In this document: in pieces, positions 1 through 5,408 of the stretch
Layout of the letters: the number at the start of each line of letters is the position of its first letter
Position numbering within the stretch: the first letter of the stretch is position 1
Assembly (NCBI GenBank): GCA_015487895.1
Contig: WFOW01000385.1
Coordinates: 1 to 5,408 of the forward strand
Reading direction: 5' to 3'
Length of the DNA stretch: 5,408 nucleotides
Origin: Gammaproteobacteria bacterium
Lineage (GTDB): Bacteria; Pseudomonadota; Gammaproteobacteria; S144-34
The notes under the pieces: generated by a model
Databases searched by the model: none
What the model was told of the DNA's origin: nothing
What the model saw: the letters and a program-made list of their open reading frames with translations, nothing else
Program-made: the position numbers and the translations under genes

Positions 1-743
1 AGGTCCGCGACCACGATGCCGGCGCCGCGCGGCAGGCGCCCGAGCACCGTGCCCCAGGGATCGACGATCATGCTGTCGCCGTGGGTCTCGCGGCCGTCGA
101 CGTGGTAGCCGCCCTGCGCGGCGGCGATCACGTGGCACTGGTTCTCCACCGCCCGCGTCCGCACCAGCAGCTCCCAGTGGGCCCGCCCCGTCGCAGCGGT
201 GAAGGCCGACGGCACCGCCAGGATCTCCATCCCGCGGTCCACCATGGCGCGGAACAGCTCCGGAAAGCGCAGGTCGTAGCATACCGCGAGGCCCACGCGC
301 CCGAGCGGCGTCTCGGCCACCACCGGCCCGTCACCGGGCTCGATGGTCTCGGACTCGGTGTAGCGCTCGCCGCTGTCCGGCACCTCCACGTCGAACAGGT
401 GCATCTTGTCGTAGCGCGCCACCGCCTTCCCGTCCGGGCCGTAGAGCAGGCAGGCGGCGCGCACCCGCGCGGGGTCGGCCGTGGCGAGCGGGATGGTCCC
501 GCCCACGAGCCAGATCCCGTGGCGCGCGGCCTGCTGCGAGAGGAAGGCCTGGATCGGCCCCTCGCCTTCGGCCTCGCGCACCGCGAGCTTGTCGCGCTCG
601 CGCGCGCCGAGGAAGGCGAAGTTCTCCGGGAGCACGACCAGGCGCGCGCCCGCCTCCACGGCCTGGGCGACGAGGCGCCCGGCCTCGAGCAGGTTGGCGT
701 CGACGTGCGGCCCGGAGGCCATCTGCACCGCGGCGGCGAGCAC
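1..743 (-). CDS. Nit1-type carbon-nitrogen hydrolase, probable deaminated glutathione amidase (3' end outside window)
   Basis: The first 247 residues of a nitrilase-superfamily amidase; the frame runs off the left edge, so perhaps 20-40 C-terminal residues are missing. The catalytic triad is complete: Glu40 in LVVLPENF, Lys113 in YDKMHLFDVEVPD, and Cys155 in GLAVCYDLRFPEL. Other family blocks are PSAFTAATGRAHWELLVRTR (178-197), ENQCHVIAAAQGG and HGDSMIVDPWGTVLG. This combination resembles mammalian NIT1 and bacterial YbeM, which hydrolyse deaminated glutathione made by transaminase side reactions, a cytoplasmic metabolite-repair step. NIT2/omega-amidase or another amidase cannot be excluded, because specificity is not readable from these motifs alone. 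No signal peptide is seen. The start is GTG at 741-743, giving MLAAAVQMASG, which aligns with the usual family N-terminus; GGAGGGG lies 8 nt upstream. The gene starts 2 bp after the preceding stop, so translational coupling is likely. Nitrilase genes commonly follow yhdP in gammaproteobacteria. Confidence 0.93.
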   Translation of the reverse strand, partial: MLAAAVQMASGPHVDANLLEAGRLVAQAVEAGARLVVLPENFAFLGARERDKLAVREAEGEGPIQAFLSQQAARHGIWLVGGTIPLATADPARVRAACLLYGPDGKAVARYDKMHLFDVEVPDSGERYTESETIEPGDGPVVAETPLGRVGLAVCYDLRFPELFRAMVDRGMEILAVPSAFTAATGRAHWELLVRTRAVENQCHVIAAAQGGYHVDGRETHGDSMIVDPWGTVLGRLPRGAGIVVAD

Positions 744-745
744 GT

Positions 746-1117
746 TCAGCGCCCCTCCACGGCCAGCACCAGCGCCTCGCCCTCCGTGCCCGGAGCGAGC
801 GCCACCGCCTCCGGCTCGACCCCGAGCGCCACCAGCCAGTCGCGCAGCTCGCTCGCCCACAGCAGCCCCGCCTCGCCGCCGGGGTAGCGCAGCACCAGCG
901 AGGCAGCCGGCCCGGCCGCCTCCCACGCGCGCACCGCCGCGCGCACGGGCGCGAGCGAGGCGACGTAGGCCGCGTCGCGGGGGCGGTCCCAGCGCTCCGG
1001 GGCGAGCCGCCACTCGCCCGCGGCCGCGGCCGCCGTGCCGAGCCAAGCCCATGCGAGGGCTGCGAAAAAGGCGCGCGTTCCCATGGCGGGCCAGCATAGC
1101 ACAGGGGCCGGCCGCAT
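746..1117 (-). CDS. Small exported protein of unknown function
   Basis: This 123-residue protein lies between yhdP and the nitrilase gene; I do not recognise it with confidence. It has a signal peptide: Arg15, a hydrophobic core AFFAALAWAWLG (17-28), then an Ala-rich stretch with likely cleavage near residue 33/34 before GEW. The mature part is about 90 residues, predicted periplasmic: WRLAPERWDRPRD, a helix-like Ala-rich segment, LVLRYPGGEAG (74-84), the helix LWASELRDWLVALGV (86-100), and a final strand ending LVLAVEGR. The strand-helix-strand order with LVALGVEPEAVALAPG loosely recalls OmpA-like C-terminal domains, but the hallmark Asp and Arg peptidoglycan-binding residues are not evident. 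The ATG at 1115-1117 was chosen because GAAGG sits 9 nt upstream and the gap to the yhdP stop is 5 bp. The internal ATG at 1082-1084 would give a 112-residue protein with a tidier signal peptide but no ribosome site. The same frame stays open far upstream inside yhdP by chance. The signal peptide and tight operon fit support a real gene. Confidence 0.75.
   Translation of the reverse strand: MRPAPVLCWPAMGTRAFFAALAWAWLGTAAAAAGEWRLAPERWDRPRDAAYVASLAPVRAAVRAWEAAGPAASLVLRYPGGEAGLLWASELRDWLVALGVEPEAVALAPGTEGEALVLAVEGR
752..758 (-). promoter_or_regulatory. Strong Shine-Dalgarno site for the nitrilase gene
   Basis: GGAGGGG read on the minus strand, 8 nt before the GTG at 741-743. It lies inside the last codons of the small exported protein gene and fixes the nitrilase start: no ATG is available upstream at a sensible position, and the family N-terminus begins here. 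Its position implies that ribosomes finishing the small gene can re-initiate at once. Confidence 0.75.
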
Positions 1118-1122
1118 CCGCG

Positions 1123-4100
1123 CTAGCCTTCGTTCTCTCCGTCCTCGCCGCCCGTCCGCTCGAGCACCGGCTTCTCCCAGCTCCCCCGGAGACGGTACTC
1201 GTAGCGCGCCACGCCCGCGAGCGGATCGCGCACCGCCTTCTGGAACAGCAGGATGGCCGCGCCGACGGCGGGCCCGCCCAGAAGCGCCCCCGCCAGCGGC
1301 AGCCCGCCCGACAGATGCGGCGTCACCCGCACGCGCTGGTCGTAGTCGCGCCGCGCCAGCCCGATGCGCCCGGCGATCTCGATGCGCGCCGTCGGCCCCT
1401 CGAGGATCAGGTTGTTGGTGTAGGCGTCCCCCTCCTCGAGCAGGAAGTCCCCCTCGATCACGTCGAAGGCGAGCCCGCGCCCGAAGAGATCCGAGAAGTC
1501 GAGGCTGAGGCGCCGCGGCAGCGCCGTGAGGCTGAGCAGCCCGAACAGGCGTCCCGCGCCCGGATCCACCTCGAGCAGCCGCCCCTTGCGGATCACCAGG
1601 TGCAGGCGTCCGTCCAGGCGCTCGAGCGCCGGCCGCCACGGGGGCCCGGTCCAGCGTCCGTCGATGTCGGCCCGCAGGTGGCGCGCCTCCAGCCCGCGCG
1701 CGTAGCCGAGGCGGGCCAGCGCCGCGCCGACGTCGTCGCTCTCGATGGTGCCCTCGAAGCGCGTCGTCTGCCGCCCGCCCCGCTCGACCCAGACGCCGCT
1801 GCCGCGCAGCGTGAAGACGTCGGCCGTGACCTCCAGCCGGCGGATCGCGAGCCCCTCGGCCGCGGGCTCCGTCACCACGCGCCATCGGCCCAGGACGCGC
1901 CCGCCATAGCGGAAGTCGTCGATCACGACATCGAGCGCCGGCACCCCGCGCGGCGAGAGGGCCTCCCCCTGCCCGCGCCGTGCCTCCTCCCTGGCCTCGG
2001 GCTGCGGCGCCAGCCGCAGGCGCGCGAGGCGCGCACGCACCGGACCGCCCCCACGCCCCGGAAGCCGCACCGCTCCCTCCACCCGCGGCGAGCGCACCAC
2101 CACGCTCCAGGCGCCCGTGTCCGGCTCGCGCCTGCCGGCGAGCTCCACCGAGGGCCACTCGCGCCCCAGGAAGCGCACCCGCCGGGCCTCCACCAGCACG
2201 CGCCGCAGGGCGGCCGCGGGCGTGCCGCCGTCCCCGGGCGCGACGCGTGCCGGCGCGCCGAGCAGGGCCCGCCAGCCGTCGAGGTCCAGGAAGGCCGTCC
2301 CGCCCGCGAGCAGCAGACCGGGGCTCACGGGTGGCCGTGCCGGCACGTCGCCGCCGAGGCGCAGCTCGCCGGCGGGGCGCCCCTCGGGATCGCGCACGTG
2401 GCCCGCGAGGCGGGCGCCATAGCGGAAGCGAGCCGACTCCACGGCTCCGCCGCGCAGGGTGAGCGCCAGCCACGAGGGTACGGCCTCGCCCGCGGCCTTG
2501 CCGAGGGGCGCCGGCAGCGCGACCGTCACGCCACGCAGGTCCGAGCGCAGCACGAGCTCGGCCGGCGCGCCGCCGCGCGGCAGCAGCGCTTCCAGAGCCC
2601 AGGCGGCGCCGCCGCTGACGAAGCGCGGCGGCGTGCGGCCAGCGAGCCGGCCGAGCACGGCCACCGGCAGCCGGGCCTGCGCCTCGAGGCGCGTGGCGCC
2701 GCCGGCCGGCCGCAGGCGCAGCCGCACCGGCCGGCCGAGGAGGCGCCCCTCGAGGCGCTCGCTCGCGAGCCCCGCGGGGCTGAAGGCGACACGGCCGTGC
2801 ACGCGGGTGAGCGCGACGCCACGGTCCAGGTCGCGCAGCACCGCCCCGCGCACCCGCACCGTGCCCCGGTACTCGCGCCGCAGCCGTGCCCGGGCGATAC
2901 GGCCGAGGGGCAGGCGCAGGGACAGCCCCAGCCCCAGCGGCCCCTCGCCCTCGACACGCCGTAGCCAGCGCGTGTAGCCCGCCCCGGCGAGCCCCGTCGC
3001 CCGCAGGAAGGCGATGCCGTCGCCGACGCTGCCGGCCGCCCGCCCCTCGAGCTCGAGCACGGCGTGGCGGCCGAGCTCCGCGATGGCGATGCGCAGATCC
3101 GAGACCTCGGCCCCCAGGACACGGCCGCGGAGCACCGTGGCGTCGAGCCGCGCCTGGCTGAAGGTCACCTCGCCCGCCGCCCCCTCGAGGCGCGGCCAGC
3201 CGCGCGCGTACTCGAGCGCCGCGTCCTCGAGGGCGAAGCGCACCAGGAAGCGCCCCTCCGTGCCGCGGAAGGGAAAGCGCGCCATGGGACCGCGCAGGAT
3301 CATGGCCCCCTCGGGCGCGCGTCCGCCGCGCACGGCATGGTCCAGCCACGCGACCACGGGCGGGGGAATCACGGCCACCGGCAGGTAGCGCGACGTGCGG
3401 CCGGCATCGCGGGCGCGGAAGCGCGCGGCGAGGTCCACGCTCACGTTCGCGCGCCGCGCGGGCACCCCTCCCGTCACCACGCCGGCCACCTCGCCGGCGA
3501 GGTCGTCGTTCTCCACCCGCAGGCGCGGCAGCTCCACCCGCCAGCGGTCGGCGTCGAGACGCGCGTGCAGCTCCCCGTCCAAGCGGCGGGCCGCCAGCGG
3601 CCAGCGGAAGACCCGCGGCAGATGCAGCGTCACGTCGCGGGCGGCGAGCGCCACGCGCGCCGCGCGCTCGCTCGCCTCGAGCCGCAGGTCGAGGCCCTCG
3701 AACCCGGGCCGGCGGCCGTCCGGCGCGACGGCAAGGTCCTGGCCCTCCGCCGCGAGGGCGAGGCGCCAGCCCCCTGCGCCGGCGTGCGCCACCAGCGCCA
3801 GCCGGCGCAGCAGCCCGCGCGGCGCCGCGCGCGCGAGCAGCTCGCGCCCCTCGGCCGGCAGCACCGCGGCCGCGACGGCGGCGGCGTCCTCGGCGCGCAG
3901 CGTGCGGGCGGCGGCACGCACCCGCGCCACGACGTCGTCGGCCCCGCGGCGCACCTCCAGCGCGAGCTCCGCCGGCGGTGCCGCCGCGCCGCCCGCGCCC
4001 GCGAGCCGCTGGAAGTCGGCCACCGCCAGCCGCCAGCCGTCGGCGAGACGCCGCCAGTCGAAGCGCCCCCACGCGCGCGCGGCGGCCAGCGGCGGCCGTT

Positions 4101-5025
4101 CCCCCAGGGCGAGCTCGAAGCCCGCGAGCTCGGCGCGGCCCGCGAGCCGCGCGAGCCGTCCGCCTTCGACCCGGGCCCACAGGGTGGCTCGGGCCAGGCC
4201 CGCGAGGCGCACCCCGCCCGGGAGCGCGCCGCGCACCAGGGGGTGCCCGAGCCGCAGGTCCTCGACCGCGAGGTAGTAGAGGCCGTCGGGGCTCCCGGCG
4301 GCGGCCCGCTCCAAGGGCAGGCGCGCGGCGAGCCGCAGGCGGCGGCCGAGCGCCTCCGGCAGCTCGGTGGCGGCCGCGAGCTCGACGGCCCCGCCGCGCA
4401 CGACGAGGCGCAGCCGCGCGCGGTCGAGCAGCACGGGCGCCAGACCTTCCTGGTGGTAGACGAGCCGCACCTCGTCGAGAACGATGCCGCCGCGGGCCGC
4501 CGCCAGGATGCGCCCGAGCACGGCGCCCGCGGGGCCACGGCGCTCGCGCGCGCGCATCCCCAGCACGCGCATGCGCCCGTCGGCGTCGCGCGCCACGGCG
4601 AGCGCCGTGCCCTCGGCCTCGACCCGTGCGGCCACCGCCTGCCCCGCCGTGAGGCTGCGCCAGAGGTCGAGCGCCACGCGCACGCGGCGCACCTCCAGCC
4701 ACGGTGTGCCGCGCCCGGGGTCGAGGACGCGCACACCCTCCAGGGTGAGCTGCGGATGCAGGCCGCGCCAGCCGCCCTCCACGCGCCCGATGCGCACCGG
4801 CATCCCGACGCCACGGCTCGCCCAGACCTCGAGCTCGGGGCGGTAGCGCTCGGCGAGCGGCAGCAGCAGCCGCGCCATGCTCACCGCCACCGCGGCCGCG
4901 ACCGCCACGGCGGCCGTCGCATACCAGCAGCCGCGCAGCAGGCGGCCCAAGGGCCCCGATCCGCGATGGCGGTGGTGCGGCCCTGTGGCGGCCTGGGCGG
5001 AGGCGCCGGCGCGCTGCTCGCTCAT
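1123..5025 (-). CDS. yhdP: YhdP family AsmA-like envelope protein (DUF3971, TIGR02099 type)
   Basis: This 1300-residue protein matches the YhdP family (E. coli about 1266 residues), AsmA-like proteins anchored in the inner membrane whose long beta-rich body spans the periplasm. E. coli YhdP, TamB and YdbH are partly redundant and implicated in phospholipid transport to the outer membrane. Seen here: a basic, His-rich N-terminus (1-28), one hydrophobic anchor at about 29-56, and the AsmA-like opening with GMPVRIG (74-80) and LDLWRSL (119-125). A DUF3971-like region at about 530-632 includes VVAWLDHAVRGG, and FPFRGTEGRF, which parallels E. coli FPYKHNEGQF. The conserved C-terminal block starts at 1160 (LSLTALPRRLSLDFSDLFG), followed by LARRDYDQRVRVTPHLSG and a Gly/Ala-rich hydrophobic stretch at 1240-1262. 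The ATG at 5025 is preceded by TAG GGGCGGGCGGGC, a G-rich but not classical ribosome site. A TTG at codon 26 is a weaker alternative that would remove most of the leader. The gene lies 12 bp after rng and 5 bp before the next gene. Family assignment is firm; the transport role is inherited from E. coli work. Confidence 0.95.
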   Translation of the reverse strand: MSEQRAGASAQAATGPHHRHRGSGPLGRLLRGCWYATAAVAVAAAVAVSMARLLLPLAERYRPELEVWASRGVGMPVRIGRVEGGWRGLHPQLTLEGVRVLDPGRGTPWLEVRRVRVALDLWRSLTAGQAVAARVEAEGTALAVARDADGRMRVLGMRARERRGPAGAVLGRILAAARGGIVLDEVRLVYHQEGLAPVLLDRARLRLVVRGGAVELAAATELPEALGRRLRLAARLPLERAAAGSPDGLYYLAVEDLRLGHPLVRGALPGGVRLAGLARATLWARVEGGRLARLAGRAELAGFELALGERPPLAAARAWGRFDWRRLADGWRLAVADFQRLAGAGGAAAPPAELALEVRRGADDVVARVRAAARTLRAEDAAAVAAAVLPAEGRELLARAAPRGLLRRLALVAHAGAGGWRLALAAEGQDLAVAPDGRRPGFEGLDLRLEASERAARVALAARDVTLHLPRVFRWPLAARRLDGELHARLDADRWRVELPRLRVENDDLAGEVAGVVTGGVPARRANVSVDLAARFRARDAGRTSRYLPVAVIPPPVVAWLDHAVRGGRAPEGAMILRGPMARFPFRGTEGRFLVRFALEDAALEYARGWPRLEGAAGEVTFSQARLDATVLRGRVLGAEVSDLRIAIAELGRHAVLELEGRAAGSVGDGIAFLRATGLAGAGYTRWLRRVEGEGPLGLGLSLRLPLGRIARARLRREYRGTVRVRGAVLRDLDRGVALTRVHGRVAFSPAGLASERLEGRLLGRPVRLRLRPAGGATRLEAQARLPVAVLGRLAGRTPPRFVSGGAAWALEALLPRGGAPAELVLRSDLRGVTVALPAPLGKAAGEAVPSWLALTLRGGAVESARFRYGARLAGHVRDPEGRPAGELRLGGDVPARPPVSPGLLLAGGTAFLDLDGWRALLGAPARVAPGDGGTPAAALRRVLVEARRVRFLGREWPSVELAGRREPDTGAWSVVVRSPRVEGAVRLPGRGGGPVRARLARLRLAPQPEAREEARRGQGEALSPRGVPALDVVIDDFRYGGRVLGRWRVVTEPAAEGLAIRRLEVTADVFTLRGSGVWVERGGRQTTRFEGTIESDDVGAALARLGYARGLEARHLRADIDGRWTGPPWRPALERLDGRLHLVIRKGRLLEVDPGAGRLFGLLSLTALPRRLSLDFSDLFGRGLAFDVIEGDFLLEEGDAYTNNLILEGPTARIEIAGRIGLARRDYDQRVRVTPHLSGGLPLAGALLGGPAVGAAILLFQKAVRDPLAGVARYEYRLRGSWEKPVLERTGGEDGENEG
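1127..1131 (-). promoter_or_regulatory. Probable ribosome binding site for the small exported protein
   Basis: GAAGG on the minus strand, 9 nt before the ATG at 1115-1117 and just inside the end of yhdP (its TAG is at 1123-1125). The competing ATG at 1082-1084 has only GCTATGCTGGCCCGCC before it, with no recognisable site. This is the main reason for preferring the longer start. Confidence 0.5.
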
Positions 5026-5037
5026 GCCCGCCCGCCC

Positions 5038-5408
5038 CTACATCAGGACCACGTCGAACTGCTCCTGGGTGTAGAGCGCCTCGACCTGGAGCTTGATGGG
5101 GCGGCCAATGAAGGCCTCGAGCTCGGCCACGCTCGCCGACTCCTCGTCGAGCAGGCGGTCGACCACCTCCTGCGAGGCCAGCACCAGGAAGCTGCGCGCG
5201 TCGTACTGGCGCGCCTCGCGGATGATCTCGCGGAAGATCTCGTAGCAGACGGTCTCGGCGGTCTTCACCGAGCCGCGCCCGCCGCAGGTCGGGCACGGCT
5301 CGCACAGCACGTGCTCGAGGCTCTCGCGCGTGCGCTTGCGCGTCATCTGCACCAGCCCGAGGCTGGAGACCTCGCTCACGTGGCTCTTGGCGTGGTCCTT
5401 CTCCAGGC
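5038..5408 (-). CDS. rng: Ribonuclease G, C-terminal part (5' end outside window)
   Basis: This is the last 122 residues of RNase G, the RNase E/G-family endoribonuclease that acts in the cytoplasm on single-stranded, AU-rich RNA. In E. coli it matures the 5' end of 16S rRNA and helps degrade some mRNAs. The frame is open to the right edge, so roughly three quarters of the protein (S1 and catalytic DNase I-like parts) is missing. Visible family signatures are LGLVQMTRKRTRESLEHVLC (visible residues 16-35), then the CPTC zinc-link motif (Cys38 and Cys41) followed by GGRG, then KTAETVCYEIFREI, and the conserved ending YTQEQFDVVLM. These match my memory of E. coli RNase G almost position for position. 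RNase E would continue into a long scaffold tail, whereas this protein stops directly after the conserved domain, which favours RNase G. An in-frame GTG at 5377-5379 is an internal Val codon, not a start. The TAG stop at 5038-5040 lies 12 bp before yhdP. Confidence 0.97.
   Translation of the reverse strand, partial: LEKDHAKSHVSEVSSLGLVQMTRKRTRESLEHVLCEPCPTCGGRGSVKTAETVCYEIFREIIREARQYDARSFLVLASQEVVDRLLDEESASVAELEAFIGRPIKLQVEALYTQEQFDVVLM

Noticed and set aside
81..887. 268-codon plus-strand open frame
   Set aside because: It lies antisense to the nitrilase gene with its intact catalytic triad. The translation is His/Arg/Gly-rich low-complexity sequence with no recognisable domain, as expected of a GC-rich shadow.
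1085..1122. Possible terminator or promoter after yhdP
   Set aside because: The GC-rich stretch (ggggccggcc) has no convincing hairpin followed by a T-run on the minus strand and no -10-like AT-rich hexamer. It is better read as the start of the next gene.
481..2964. 827-codon plus-strand open frame
   Set aside because: It is antisense to the nitrilase gene, the small gene and the C-terminal half of yhdP. It has Pro/Arg/Ala-rich composition, no domain and no start-site support, and yhdP on the opposite strand is a clear family match.
3395..4276. 293-codon plus-strand open frame, Arg/Ser/Ala-rich
   Set aside because: It is antisense to yhdP, with composition typical of a shadow frame; no motif or ribosome site was recognised.
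3630..4814. 394-codon minus-strand open frame
   Set aside because: It overlaps yhdP in another frame and is Cys/Arg/Ser/Ala-rich without a recognisable fold. The yhdP frame carries the family signatures over the same bases.
1118..5305. Upstream part of the 1519-codon minus-strand frame
   Set aside because: It overlaps rng and yhdP out of frame and is almost entirely Arg/Ala/Gly. Only its last 123 codons (1117-746) show a signal peptide and non-random protein-like sequence, so only that part was kept.
1..5408. Defence system, mobile element, CRISPR array or novel multi-gene system
   Set aside because: No direct-repeat array, terminal inverted repeats, transposase or integrase motifs, tRNA or atypical-composition island could be seen. 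The content is conserved chromosomal housekeeping apart from one small unknown gene.

Overview
The window is a densely coded, very GC-rich stretch (clearly above 70% G+C by eye). Every supportable gene lies on the minus strand, so transcription runs from high to low coordinates. The order is rng (RNase G, 3' part only), yhdP (AsmA-like envelope protein, complete), a small predicted exported protein of unknown function (complete), and a Nit1-type carbon-nitrogen hydrolase (5' part, cut by the left edge). The order rng-yhdP-nitrilase is a well-known chromosomal arrangement in Gammaproteobacteria such as Pseudomonas, usually preceded by mreBCD/maf and followed by tldD. Together with the protein sequences, this points to a high-GC gammaproteobacterium. 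A purple-sulfur or Ectothiorhodospira-like lineage is possible, but the sequence does not prove it.

Layout, in transcription order: 5408-5038 is the C-terminal 122 residues of RNase G, including its CPTC zinc-link motif and the conserved end of the family. After 12 bp, 5025-1123 encodes a 1300-residue YhdP homologue with an N-terminal membrane anchor, a central DUF3971 region and the conserved C-terminal block. Only 5 bp later (or 38 bp with the alternative start), 1117-746 encodes a small protein with a signal peptide. Two bp after its stop, a GTG start with a strong Shine-Dalgarno opens the nitrilase-family gene at 743, which runs off the window at position 1. The gaps are so short, and lack any visible promoter or terminator, that the four genes are best read as one operon with translational coupling.

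Functionally the set is mixed housekeeping. RNase G does rRNA 5'-end maturation and mRNA decay. YhdP is one of the AsmA-like proteins implicated in moving phospholipids to the outer membrane. The Nit1-like enzyme probably removes deaminated glutathione (metabolite repair). The small exported protein is the least understood part and the main item for a second look. I found no RNA gene, mobile element, CRISPR array or phage element. The long open frames on the plus strand, and out of frame on the minus strand, are what high GC content produces opposite and beside real genes. No stretch longer than 300 bases lacks a gene.
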